Of a DNA stretch of 53,806 bases, positions 46,598 through 53,806 are shown piece by piece. How positions within the stretch are numbered: position 1 is the stretch's first letter; each line of letters opens with the position of its first letter. The notes under the pieces are model-generated. The model worked only from the letters and a program-made list of their open reading frames with translations, made no database searches and was not told the DNA's origin. The stretch is from Dysgonamonadaceae bacterium (GTDB taxonomy: Bacteria > Bacteroidota > Bacteroidia > Bacteroidales > Azobacteroidaceae), in NCBI GenBank assembly GCA_031253625.1, contig JAIRVZ010000056.1, positions 1-53,806 on the forward strand, written 5' to 3'. The translations under genes and the position numbers were made by a program.

Positions 46598-48661
46598 TTA
46601 TGTTGTTATTCCAATAATAAAATAGCTGGGATTCGACGGGTCTTTGATGATAATTTCCTTTTCCCGCATGAACCGGATGTAATTCTTAGCCGTGCGCTCC
46701 TTTACATCAAGCGCAGACTGGATATGTTCGCACAATTCCAGATAGGTAACAAAAAGCTTTTTGCTGAATATATCGCGGGCAACCGCTGCCAATTCGGTTT
46801 CTTTACGTTTTTCGCCGGCTTCCTTCGGCTTTTCGCCCAAATAAGTGTGCATACCAGATTCTTTATTCCACGAAAACTGCATGAGTGGAACATCAAGCGG
46901 ACTGCCATCGCGTACTTTCAGGGCTTTTACAACAGATACTGCCGGATCGTCGTCATTCTCAATCGAAAGAATAGCGGCAGCCTTACGTTGTAATTCGCTA
47001 CCGAGATGTCCGCGGAGTTTCAAACCATTGGGAATAAAATGCAGCACTGTTACGATGCAGGTATTGTAAATTCCTGCTAAGCGGTAAAGTTCTTCAACTA
47101 TGGCAATGCTTTCCGCTTCATCATTAGCTCCTTTTATCAAATCGGCAATGCCATCAATAACCACCATTTGAATACCACCATATTGATAATAAAACCTGTC
47201 CATACTTTGGACGATAGCCTGTAAGCGTTCCTTACGTGACATACCAGTCAAACAGTAAGCATGGAAATAATCGGGTAGCGTGAGTCGTTTACTTCGCCGG
47301 AGTAGGTTGTTAATGTTCTTGTAAAGCTGTACTTCCGATTGTTCCGTATCGTAAAACAACACGGCTTTTTCCCTTGGGTTTTCATTGACGGTAACACCCA
47401 ATGTGTCTATTCGCGTACCTTGTTGCCGGACAGCCCCCGCAATCAGGGCAGTCACATAATTGCTTTTTCCTGTTCCTTCCCCGCCTGTTACGCAAAGCAG
47501 GTTCCCTTGCGTACCAAGAGGCACGTCATTGACCGATACAATCATTTGGGATACCGGTGGGGGATTGTCGAAATCCACTTCGCAGGATTTTAATGCCGAC
47601 ATGGTTTCGCTGTATAAAGTATCCAGCAGATGCAGGAATAGACCTGTCAAGTCATCGGATGTATGTCCTAAACGGAAAAAGTCGGCAATGTCTTTTTCTT
47701 CTTTTGTTCCGGCAAGTGGCAATAGCAAACGCTTTACTCCATACACAGCAAGCACTTGTGCTTGCTTTTCAGAACTTTCCAATCCAGTTTTATCAACATC
47801 GAACAGCAGTACAATGTGTTTGAAACGGTAAGACAGTTTGTGAATCATACCGGTTGGGATATGCGATGTTTCCGAGTTGAAACATATTGCATGAAAGCCG
47901 TGAGCGGCAAGTGCCATCACATCTTTTTCTCCGCCTGTAATAAACAGCAAGTCGCCTTTGGTGGGCAATTGCTCCAGTCCAAAACAAAAATGTTCGGGAA
48001 TATTGCCGCCTTGTACGAAACGTATTTCCGACATCGGGCGATACACCTTGATATGCTGTTTGCTCACGTAACCATACATTGGTTCCTTTTCGGATGAAAG
48101 GAAGTAGAAAGGCTTGCCTTCTCGATTTTCACTTTCAAAGCGGCTTAATGAAGTTACCTGAAAGGAAAGAAGTGTTTTTTCGGTAATGCCGTATTGTCCC
48201 CACCATGCAAGTTCCGATTGCGAGAAACTTTTGGGGATGATGTTATATGGCCTTGCTTTTTTTACCGGAACAAAAGACGGTTGAGTGACAACAGGGGAAA
48301 TTGGTAGACGTTTCGATAAATTGCTTGTCTGTTTATTCCCTTTATTGTCTGCCAATCCAAGATGCAATTCATTGTTGATTTTTTCGAGTATTTGCATAAA
48401 TTCCACAGGATTCTTGCAATCCAATCCGCAGAGTTTACCTACGAAAGCGAAGCAGTCTCCGGAATAATCATCATTTCCGAAATCTTTCATCCGGTAGCAA
48501 TCATTCCTACGGTCAAAGAACACATTACATGATGCGTTTTTATCTGCATACAATGGGTTCAAGAAGTTACGGCCAACTTGAAAAGGAATAGGAATAAAAT
48601 GCCGGAAAACAGCCATGCCTTTATCCGTAGCTCGTAATATATTTTCCTTACTTAGTACCAT
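46598..48661 (-). CDS. Primase/helicase-like protein (toprim plus RepA-type ATPase)
   Basis: A 687-aa protein with an N-terminal CHC2-like region (NPLYADKNASCNVFF...MKDFGNDDYSGDCFAFV) without an obvious full zinc site. A toprim domain follows (TGGEKDVMAL and LLFDVDKTG), then a RecA-like ATPase (Walker A VTGGEGTGKSN, Walker B MVVIDGIADLIKG). The C-terminal helical part ends in a winged-helix-like segment. The start at 48661 (MVLSKENILRATDKG) overlaps the upstream HTH gene by 14 nt; a longer start at 48709 would overlap it more. The probable role is replication of the element after excision. Confidence 0.85.
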   Translation of the reverse strand: MVLSKENILRATDKGMAVFRHFIPIPFQVGRNFLNPLYADKNASCNVFFDRRNDCYRMKDFGNDDYSGDCFAFVGKLCGLDCKNPVEFMQILEKINNELHLGLADNKGNKQTSNLSKRLPISPVVTQPSFVPVKKARPYNIIPKSFSQSELAWWGQYGITEKTLLSFQVTSLSRFESENREGKPFYFLSSEKEPMYGYVSKQHIKVYRPMSEIRFVQGGNIPEHFCFGLEQLPTKGDLLFITGGEKDVMALAAHGFHAICFNSETSHIPTGMIHKLSYRFKHIVLLFDVDKTGLESSEKQAQVLAVYGVKRLLLPLAGTKEEKDIADFFRLGHTSDDLTGLFLHLLDTLYSETMSALKSCEVDFDNPPPVSQMIVSVNDVPLGTQGNLLCVTGGEGTGKSNYVTALIAGAVRQQGTRIDTLGVTVNENPREKAVLFYDTEQSEVQLYKNINNLLRRSKRLTLPDYFHAYCLTGMSRKERLQAIVQSMDRFYYQYGGIQMVVIDGIADLIKGANDEAESIAIVEELYRLAGIYNTCIVTVLHFIPNGLKLRGHLGSELQRKAAAILSIENDDDPAVSVVKALKVRDGSPLDVPLMQFSWNKESGMHTYLGEKPKEAGEKRKETELAAVARDIFSKKLFVTYLELCEHIQSALDVKERTAKNYIRFMREKEIIIKDPSNPSYFIIGITT

Positions 48662-48989
48662 TGTTGAGCAAATAATTTTTGCGGAACTCATCCAGCGTTT
48701 GAGGATCACAGGTAATCAGGCGTTCATTTAGTCCACGTTCTATTTCAGACAGCTTGTAAAGGCAACGTCCCCGAAGAATAGAATAACTAATCAGCTTTTC
48801 TTTACGCAAGCGTTGTAAGGTACGTGTGCTGATGCGTAACAGGTTGGCCACTTCCTGGCTATCCAGCCAGATTTCTTCGTCACTTTGAGGTTTGATACCG
48901 GATTCGCATTTGACGACGAAATTTGAAATCCTGTCAATTTTTTCGCTCAGGTCTTTGTATGCCCGGCTTTCCATTGTGATTACTTCCAT
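48648..48989 (-). CDS. Helix-turn-helix protein, first gene of primase operon
   Basis: A 113-aa protein with IWLDSQEVANLLRISTRTLQRLRKEKLI (about 41-68, read by parts), an HTH_17/MerR-like excisionase-type domain, and a C-terminal CLYKLSEIERGL segment. The start could also be 48974 (MESRAYKDLSEK). It heads the leftward operon HTH-primase-HTH-unknown-HTH. A near-consensus -7 element lies at 49015-49022. Its closeness to the integrase control region suggests a role in excision control. Confidence 0.78.
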   Translation of the reverse strand: MEVITMESRAYKDLSEKIDRISNFVVKCESGIKPQSDEEIWLDSQEVANLLRISTRTLQRLRKEKLISYSILRGRCLYKLSEIERGLNERLITCDPQTLDEFRKNYLLNNGTK

Positions 48990-49014
48990 ATCATTATTGT
49001 TTTAATATGGGGAG

Positions 49015-49022
49015 CAAAGTTC
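49015..49022 (-). promoter_or_regulatory. Candidate -7 element for the HTH-primase operon
   Basis: On the minus strand this reads GAACTTTG, one mismatch from TAnnTTTG, 26 bp before the gene start at 48989. Confidence 0.35.
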
Positions 49023-49114
49023 CAAAATGCGAAAAAGTGAATCTTAATAGTATTATAATACTATGTATATGATTTTTTCTGATCGTTTTTGTAAGTCGCT
49101 GTATATTAATTGAT

Positions 49115-49128
49115 TTTACAAATATTAA
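49115..49128 (+). repeat. 14-bp direct repeat, copy 1 (integrase control region)
   Basis: TTTACAAATATTAA differs by one base from TTTACAAAAATTAA, which is found exactly at 49267-49280 and 49542-49555. These are candidate arm-type integrase or excisionase binding sites in the 830-bp noncoding region 48990-49819. Confidence 0.45.
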
Positions 49129-49266
49129 AAATCAACTTTTTTATTGAGGAAGAAAAAGGGAATTAAAAAACGATTAATAGCAACCTGATTTTGCCTGAAA
49201 AAAAGAATTTTCAACTATTTTTTCTTTCAGGGAAAAATCAGGTAAAATTTCTTGTCCTGAAATAAC

Positions 49267-49280
49267 TTTACAAAAATTAA
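49267..49280 (+). repeat. 14-bp direct repeat, copy 2
   Basis: TTTACAAAAATTAA, identical to copy 3. Its last two bases are the first bases of the palindrome at 49279. Confidence 0.5.
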
Positions 49281-49328
49281 GTGCAAGGTGCACGCCTATA
49301 TATATTTATAGGCGTGCACCTTGCACTT
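49279..49328. repeat. Perfect 22-bp palindrome with 6-nt loop
   Basis: The arms 49279-49300 and 49307-49328 are exact reverse complements, with a TATATT loop. Each arm contains AAGTGCAAGGTGCACGCC, and its inner end is TATA. There is no T-run directly after it on either strand strong enough for a simple terminator. It lies between the primase operon and the integrase. It could be a regulatory protein site, a cruciform or a single-strand origin-like hairpin. Confidence 0.9.
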
Positions 49329-49361
49329 GAAAAAATTAAATTGATTATCAATAATTTGGCT

Positions 49362-49390
49362 GGTTCAAAAATTGTAAGTAGATTTGAACC
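49362..49390. repeat. 8-bp inverted repeat, possible recombinase core-type site
   Basis: GGTTCAAA (49362-49369) and TTTGAACC (49383-49390) flank 13 bp that contain GTAAGTAGA. A pair of short inverted arms around a short centre is the general form of a tyrosine-recombinase core site. The motif GTAGATTTGA (49378-49387) is also close to the GTANNTTTGC core known for CTnDOT. No second copy was found in the window. Confidence 0.3.
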
Positions 49391-49541
49391 CGAATAACCA
49401 AGCAGACAAGCTGGGAAATCCGGCAGACAAAACGAGACAAAAATTCGGTACTAAATCGGTACGATGATTTTTATAAGAATTAGAACGGCATTGATTCACA
49501 GTGGAATAGACAGGTTAGGTTAAAGCCCCAGGTGGATCACT

Positions 49542-49555
49542 TTTACAAAAATTAA
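49542..49555 (+). repeat. 14-bp direct repeat, copy 3
   Basis: TTTACAAAAATTAA, identical to copy 2, 275 bp downstream. It is followed by CTTTACAA, a partial further copy. Confidence 0.5.
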
Positions 49556-49564
49556 CTTTACAAT

Positions 49565-49600
49565 AGGCTGATAATCAACAAATTATCAGCCTGTTTTTCT
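49565..49600 (+). terminator. Rho-independent terminator
   Basis: An 11-bp perfect stem AGGCTGATAAT/ATTATCAGCCT (49565-49575, 49582-49592) with loop CAACAA and a following GTTTTTCTTTC. It points rightward and would shield the integrase from upstream transcription. No gene directly upstream on this strand is visible, so it may end a noncoding transcript. Confidence 0.75.
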
Positions 49601-49819
49601 TTCAAAAAAGAACCCCTCGGGGGCCCGAACTTTTAAGCCTAAAATGACGCAAATTGAAGAAAACAAACAACTTACATATTTTGTCTTTTTAGACTTTTTC
49701 CTAAATAATTTCTTAAAACTTTTCTAAATCGTAACTGTAAATTACAACTTATTTTCAGGTACGATTTTATGCATATCTTTCTGATTTATTTATTGTTACA
49801 TTAAAATCAGAGATTTATC

Positions 49820-51040
49820 ATGAGAAGCACTTTCAGTATTCTTTTCTTTATTAAGAAAAATGAACTAAAAAAGAATGGGTTGACAACAATTATGATCCGC
49901 ATCACAGTAAACGGGAAACAAATACAATTCAGCAGTAACCTGCAAGTGAATCCGGAATCATGGGATCAGAAAAGTGGAAAAGTTAGAGGCCGATCCTCAT
50001 TTTCTAAGGAGCTAAATTCTCAAATTGAAATTATCAGAACGACACTTTACAAACATTACATTCGATTAATCAGTGATTGCGAAGAGATAACTCCCAATAA
50101 AATTAAAGCAGCTTTTCTTTCAAGTGGAAATGAAACGACTTTAATTTACCAATTTGAGAAGCATAACGAATTATATCAATCAATGACAGGTTCTCAAGTA
50201 ACCTACAAAACTTATTCACGTTACGAGCTAACCAAAAATAGATTAATTGAATTTATGGAACACGAGTATGAGGTTCGGGATATTCAATTGAATAAAATAA
50301 CAGTTTCTTTCATAGAGAAATTTTATTTATATATACAATCCCAATATCATTGTTCCAATAATACTACGATGAAATTTATTCAGAGATTTCGTGCGGTAAT
50401 GAATTTTGTAGAGAACTCAGGTTTACTACAAAAGAATCCATTTTTCTTTTATAAAATTCGCTTTCAAAAAACAAGCAGGACTTATTTGAATATGGAAGAA
50501 ATTAATAAAATTTGGCAGAAAGAGTTTTCTACCAAAAGATTGGAACAGGTTCGGGATGTTTTTATTTTCAGCTGCTATACTGGGTTGTCATTTATTGATA
50601 TTTGTAATTTAAGGGAAGAAAATATTCAACTTGCTTTTGATAATAAATATTGGGTAATAATTAACCGACAAAAAAATAATAATCCTTCCCACATACCACT
50701 TTTAAAAATACCGCTTCAAATCATCAAAAAGTACAAAAGACAACTGTCAGATGGAAAAATCTTTCCTATTAGTAGTAATCAAAAAATGAATGAATATTTG
50801 AAAGAAATAATGGCAATCTGTGGAATCGAAAAAAATGTCACTTTCCATACAGCACGTCATTCATTTTCGACTTCAGTTACTCTGGGGAATGGGGTTCCTA
50901 TTGAAACTATTTCTCAAATGCTTGGGCATAATAACATAAAAACAACACAAATTTATGCTAAGATTACAGACTTAAAAATAAGTATGGATATGAAATCTTT
51001 AGATAAGAAATTAGCAAAGAGTACCGCCAAAAGAGTTTGA
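49820..51040 (+). CDS. Tyrosine recombinase (ICE integrase, IntDOT-like)
   Basis: A 406-aa site-specific recombinase that integrates and excises the element. The N-terminal arm-binding region is followed by a SAM-like core-binding domain (about 105-200) and the catalytic domain with HTARHS (His343, Arg346), LGHNNIKTTQIY and nucleophile Tyr379. The first catalytic Arg of the family is replaced by Ser257 (CYTGLSFIDI), as in IntDOT, where a nearby Arg takes over; Arg282 is the obvious candidate here. A near-consensus -7 element, TATCTTTC, is at 49774-49781. The gene points toward the AbiE region, so the right end of the element is probably close. Confidence 0.92.
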   Translation: MRSTFSILFFIKKNELKKNGLTTIMIRITVNGKQIQFSSNLQVNPESWDQKSGKVRGRSSFSKELNSQIEIIRTTLYKHYIRLISDCEEITPNKIKAAFLSSGNETTLIYQFEKHNELYQSMTGSQVTYKTYSRYELTKNRLIEFMEHEYEVRDIQLNKITVSFIEKFYLYIQSQYHCSNNTTMKFIQRFRAVMNFVENSGLLQKNPFFFYKIRFQKTSRTYLNMEEINKIWQKEFSTKRLEQVRDVFIFSCYTGLSFIDICNLREENIQLAFDNKYWVIINRQKNNNPSHIPLLKIPLQIIKKYKRQLSDGKIFPISSNQKMNEYLKEIMAICGIEKNVTFHTARHSFSTSVTLGNGVPIETISQMLGHNNIKTTQIYAKITDLKISMDMKSLDKKLAKSTAKRV

Positions 51041-51193
51041 GAAAAAGTTTCTGCAGCTATAAAGCCATATTATTTAAGTGTCATTTGAAAATTTCTAAAT
51101 AATCTTACCTTTATGAATTGAATAACCGGTAAATAGTTATTCACTAAGATTAGGGTAAGTTTATTACTAATTCAATTATCGCCTAATTCTCTT

Positions 51194-52270
51194 TTATTTT
51201 TCTTCAGTAGTATTTGCTATTATTTCTGATAGTTGGAATAGATAAAAAAACGCCTCAGCATTTGATTTTTTAAGTTTATTCAATTTGGTACTTACCGGTT
51301 CTTTTATCAGCCAATCCTTCATTTCTTGTACTTTGGCAGCGTCAAATTTCTTTATCTCCTTTTGCTCATATTTTATTACAACAGCCATATATGCAGATTT
51401 TGCCGCATAGGTAATTGCCTTTTCAAGATGAAACGGTTCTGAATAAATAAAACCTTTCACTTGTACTATACCTTTAGAAAGAATGGCAAAATCCGCTTTG
51501 CCATGATTACCTCGTAAGCAGATTTCCAATGAATTATCAATAATATCATCAAGTACATCCGAAACGGTACATATATTTTCCCTATATTGTATTTCTGTTT
51601 CGGCAAATGATGAAAACACAGAGGAAACTATCTCCGGATTATCAGCATGGTCGAACAAACAGCCTATATCATACATCTGTTTGATAATTTCCATGCCCAT
51701 TTCTTTTTCTCCTTTTTTATAGGGTATGCCTGTCGTATTGGGAGCAAAGGCAGTCAGTTTATCTCCAAGTACATTATTGAAATCAGGGACTCTGACCTGT
51801 ATTGCCATTCCGTCCAATTCTATAAACAGGCTATCTATCGGAACTTCAACAATATTCTGATAATGTATTTCTTCTTTCAGAATGTCTAACAATACATAAG
51901 ATTCTTTTCCCTCAATAGTCGATTCAAAAAACAGCTTGTAATGAACTTTGTCTATTTTGGTTTTTGCTTTGCGTTCCTGTTCTTCAAATCGTGTAAACTC
52001 ATATTCTTTGCAGATTTTCTCTAATATGCTATCTAACTCTGCATCCTTGTCGGGTACGATAATATCTATATCAATGGATAACCGTTTGCTTGAACTAAAT
52101 AACAGCATTAAGGCTGTACCGCCTTTAAAAACAAAATTCAAGTCGGACTTTGCAAGTCCTTCCAAAAGCATTAATGCCCTAACCACTTTTTCAACAAGTA
52201 TTTTATCTGCTCTTTGTGATTTCGCTATTGTTTCAATCCATTCCTTTGATGTGCATTCTGTCTTAATCAT
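51194..52270 (-). CDS. abiEii: AbiEii-family nucleotidyltransferase toxin
   Basis: Toxin of a type IV-like toxin-antitoxin/abortive-infection pair. The 358-aa protein has the nucleotidyltransferase motif FKGGTALMLLF followed by RLSIDIDIIVPD, whose Asp-x-Asp pair binds metal, as in AbiEii/MenT-type enzymes that modify tRNA or target nucleotides. It follows the antitoxin gene by 29 bp, and that gap contains a copy of the AbiEi operator half-site. The C-terminal helical part ends with a Lys-rich stretch. Family assignment is secure; the exact target is not known here. Confidence 0.9.
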   Translation of the reverse strand: MIKTECTSKEWIETIAKSQRADKILVEKVVRALMLLEGLAKSDLNFVFKGGTALMLLFSSSKRLSIDIDIIVPDKDAELDSILEKICKEYEFTRFEEQERKAKTKIDKVHYKLFFESTIEGKESYVLLDILKEEIHYQNIVEVPIDSLFIELDGMAIQVRVPDFNNVLGDKLTAFAPNTTGIPYKKGEKEMGMEIIKQMYDIGCLFDHADNPEIVSSVFSSFAETEIQYRENICTVSDVLDDIIDNSLEICLRGNHGKADFAILSKGIVQVKGFIYSEPFHLEKAITYAAKSAYMAVVIKYEQKEIKKFDAAKVQEMKDWLIKEPVSTKLNKLKKSNAEAFFYLFQLSEIIANTTEEK

Positions 52271-52274
52271 ATTT

Positions 52275-52288
52275 TCAAATTTACGTCA
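52275..52288 (-). promoter_or_regulatory. Extra operator copy between abiEi and abiEii
   Basis: TCAAATTTACGTCA on the plus strand is identical to the left arm of the operator at 53051-53064. On the minus strand it contains TAAATTTG, a perfect -7 match, 5 bp before the abiEii ATG. This could give a separately regulated, nearly leaderless toxin transcript. Confidence 0.55.
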
Positions 52289-52299
52289 ATTTCTTGCGA

Positions 52300-53019
52300 T
52301 TACTGACGATTTATAGTTTTAAGTATTGCTTCAATTTCCCCTCTCTTATTCTTACGTCCTGCATATCTAAGCATCGTATTTTGATTGATGGTGTATTTTT
52401 CGGAAGCATTGTCTATAATCGTATATACCTCATTTCCTTGAAAAAATATCAGTCCTTTATCTGTGGCTATATCTACCAGCATCTTTTCAAGTGTAGCCAC
52501 ATAACAGTTTTTTACCTTTTGTACCGGAGAATCTGAAATCAAAGGACGAACAAAAATCGTATTATTAAAATCCGATAAGTCCCCATATAGGTTGCTAATC
52601 AGCATCACTTTTGAGTGTTGTTCTTTCAATGCGTAATATACGGAATCTAACGCATCTTTTTCTACATCCACAAACAGAATGTTGAAATTAATCAGATGTT
52701 GCGAGAAATGATTGACATACGATAGTTCCCACTGGCAATAATTGATAAATGGAAATTGCTTATTTATTAACTGGCTAACGCTTTTTATCCTATGGGTAAT
52801 TTCAGGGACAAATAACTCTGTTTTACCGAAACGATATAAACCTTTACCTACTCTTTGGAGCATTCCGCCTTGGACAAGGGCATACACACGCCAATTTACA
52901 GTAGTTTTAGGAATAGAAGGTTCCTTTTCCCTGTAAAAAGCATCAATATCCTTTAATTCTATAACATTTTTATCCTCAAATTTTTTCCGTAGTTCGTCTA
53001 TATTTGTTGTTTTATTCAT
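52300..53019 (-). CDS. abiEi: AbiEi-family antitoxin/repressor
   Basis: A 239-aa antitoxin with a winged-helix N-terminus (IPKTTVNWRVYALVQGGMLQRVGKGLYRFG, about 34-63, read by parts) and a C-terminal AbiEi-type domain. AbiEi proteins repress their own operon by binding inverted repeats in the promoter; a perfect 14-bp inverted repeat sits exactly there (53051-53093). The ATG at 53019 (MNKTTNIDELRKKF) is preferred to the GTG at 53028. It is transcribed before abiEii. Confidence 0.85.
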   Translation of the reverse strand: MNKTTNIDELRKKFEDKNVIELKDIDAFYREKEPSIPKTTVNWRVYALVQGGMLQRVGKGLYRFGKTELFVPEITHRIKSVSQLINKQFPFINYCQWELSYVNHFSQHLINFNILFVDVEKDALDSVYYALKEQHSKVMLISNLYGDLSDFNNTIFVRPLISDSPVQKVKNCYVATLEKMLVDIATDKGLIFFQGNEVYTIIDNASEKYTINQNTMLRYAGRKNKRGEIEAILKTINRQ

Positions 53020-53041
53020 ATATATCACTATTTATCTTCGG

Positions 53042-53093
53042 CAAAGATAATCAAATTTACGTCAATAAAATGCTTTTTCTGACGTAAATTTGA
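53042..53093 (-). promoter_or_regulatory. abiE promoter with AbiEi-type operator
   Basis: The minus-strand TATCTTTG (53042-53049) is a perfect -7 element. Right upstream of it lies a perfect inverted repeat: TCAAATTTACGTCA (53051-53064) and TGACGTAAATTTGA (53080-53093), separated by 15 bp. A repressor bound there would cover the region between -7 and -33. The known AbiEi mode of control, binding of paired inverted repeats, fits well. Confidence 0.75.
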
Positions 53094-53158
53094 AAATGTA
53101 AAAAATCTTCGTCAAAGTTATCAAATTTGAGGTGCTTTTTTTGAAGAAGATGGAGTAG

Positions 53159-53193
53159 AAAAAAGCGCAGTTTCAAATAATCTCAACTACGCT
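53159..53193 (-). terminator. Rho-independent terminator after the 45-aa gene
   Basis: On the minus strand AGCGTAGTT (53193-53185) pairs with AACTGCGCT (53172-53164) with one G-U pair, followed by TTTTTT. It separates the E2-like/45-aa unit from the abiE operon. Confidence 0.65.
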
Positions 53194-53208
53194 CTTTTTC
53201 TTTGCTGT

Positions 53209-53346
53209 TTATTTTCTCTTTCCACTTTTTTCTCTTTGGGAAAGTGCGCTTCCAGCAGCGGTTTTACTCGCAGCACTTGTCCTCCCGTCTCTTAAAACTT
53301 TTGAAGCAACAGAAGCAACAGCTTTACTTGTAACTTTTTTAGCCAT
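53209..53346 (-). CDS. Small basic 45-aa protein next to the E2-like gene
   Basis: Begins MAKKVTSKAVASVASKVLRD, continues with Ser/Ala/Lys-rich sequence containing TAAGSALSQ, and ends SGKRK. The repeating hydrophobic and Lys/Ser positions suggest one or two short helices; the AGSALSQ ending resembles many small unnamed bacterial proteins. It lies 66 bp after the E2-like gene, is on the same strand and is followed by a terminator, so it was probably part of the same operon. The function is unknown. Confidence 0.55.
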   Translation of the reverse strand: MAKKVTSKAVASVASKVLRDGRTSAASKTAAGSALSQREKSGKRK

Positions 53347-53412
53347 ACTTTCAAAATTTGTTTTCAATCCGAACAATGCAGGTGGACTGACTCCTGCTTA
53401 TAACATATCATT

Positions 53413-53688
53413 TTAATGTATTCCGCCACCATGCCAAATACCTGTTGCTACCCAAATTTCATAGTGGAGTAGCCATTCACTCGTCCATGGGATAATTGTT
53501 ATTGCAATCATTTTATACTCGTTCCATTCATTCATGCGTCTATGATATAAGCATAAATGTTGTTTCTCATGGTCGTATACATGTGGAAGTTTGGTAGTGT
53601 CTTTTGCCAATGGCAAGGGGTTTGGGCTAAGCACAAATACATCGGGGTCATGTCCTACATTATACTTTATCCTTATATCATAAGTCAT
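53413..53688 (-). pseudogene. CBASS-type E2-like protein, 5' end lost to IS insertion
   Basis: The 91 residues kept have an E2 (ubiquitin-conjugating-like) core: a beta hairpin (TYDIRIKYNV...DVFVLSP), then LPHVYDHEKQHLCLYHR with the likely catalytic Cys46 in LCLY, like HPN...ICL in E2 enzymes. NEW, TIIPWTSEWLLHYEIWVATG and a WHGGGIH end follow. This matches the short E2-like proteins of type II-short CBASS, which act on the CD-NTase. Those are longer at the N-terminus (about 50 residues). A stop codon occurs 12 nt upstream in frame, where the IS3-type sequence begins. The product is probably non-functional. Confidence 0.65.
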
Positions 53689-53703
53689 GTGGAATTCCTA
53701 ACT

Positions 53704-53806
53704 TTACCCGCATAAAAAGTTAAGACTGTTTTTATTTATATTCTCAAATTCTTCTATTGTTAAATTATTTATAGCCGAATGCCTTCTTTTTTTGTTGTAC
53801 CAAATT
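53704..53806 (-). mobile_element. IS3-family transposase, C-terminal end (cut by window)
   Basis: The 33 codons before the stop encode WYNKKRRHSAINNLTIEEF followed by ENINKNSLNFLCG. The YNxxRRHSA...LTxxEFE motif is characteristic of the end of IS3-family OrfB (rve) transposases. The element end is probably at about 53690, where the plus strand reads TGGAATTCCTAAC, with the TG terminus common in this family, directly abutting the truncated E2-like gene. The rest of the IS is beyond the window. Confidence 0.82.

Noticed and set aside
49362..49390. Possible tRNA gene fragment as attachment target (GGTTCAAA, TTTGAACC)
   Set aside because: No acceptor stem, anticodon arm or CCA-side pairing can be built around it.
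51119..51141. GAATAAC/GTTATTC inverted repeat after the integrase
   Set aside because: Seven base pairs in an AT-rich region is weak, and no copy elsewhere supports an attachment site.

Overview
The window looks like most of an integrative and conjugative element (ICE) of the CTnDOT type from a member of the Bacteroidales. The evidence is a Bacteroidetes-type tra block, a MobA/MobB relaxase module with a VirD4-like MobC, and an RteC-like regulator. It also has a DUF3945-TopB-DUF1896-helicase/methylase block, a tyrosine integrase with the IntDOT-like Ser replacing the first catalytic Arg, and promoters that fit the Bacteroidetes -7 consensus TAnnTTTG. The species cannot be fixed from the sequence.

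Layout. 1-5.7 kb: leftward tra operon traA-B-D-E-F-G-I, running off the left edge. 5.7-6.45 kb: control region with an 8-bp-periodic leader, a four-half-site array, divergent promoters and a probable oriT. 6.45-8.1 kb: mobA and mobB. 8.2-20.1 kb: cargo that separates mobB from mobC. It holds an FRG-domain gene with a GHKL-ATPase/nuclease, a secreted RHS-tail toxin-like protein with a putative immunity gene flanked by two paralogous SirB1-like proteins, and a three-gene PHP-ATPase/DUF6602 nuclease/MBL hydrolase operon. 20.3-33.4 kb: mobC, RteC-like genes, DUF3945, topB, DUF1896, a 1,877-aa methylase-helicase and a PAPS-reductase-like protein. 33.6-41.3 kb: seven tightly packed genes (amino-acid-type ABC transporter, methyltransferase, NCS2 purine-type permease, GHKL kinase-like protein, receiver-like protein). 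41.6-45.4 kb: a lipoprotein/membrane-protein pair, a GlsB-type protein, a three-unit 80-bp repeat and an AlbA_2 protein. 45.5-49.0 kb: leftward HTH-primase-HTH-unknown-HTH operon. 49.0-49.8 kb: noncoding integrase control region with a perfect 22-bp palindrome. 49.8-51.0 kb: integrase. 51.2-53.8 kb: an AbiE toxin-antitoxin pair with repeated operators, a 45-aa gene, and a CBASS-type E2-like gene that has lost its 5' end to an IS3-family insertion.

The most striking structure outside the genes is an array of YGCCA half-sites spaced 10-11-10 bp. It lies 73-75 bp upstream of a -7 element at three separate operons: tra (leftward), mobC, and DUF3945-topB-helicase. This looks like one regulon that would switch on transfer, coupling and DNA-processing genes together. 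The best candidates for undescribed systems are the PHP-ATPase/DUF6602/MBL operon, the FRG + GHKL-nuclease pair, and the seven-gene transporter-signalling operon. All functional calls come from reading motifs by eye; no database search was run.
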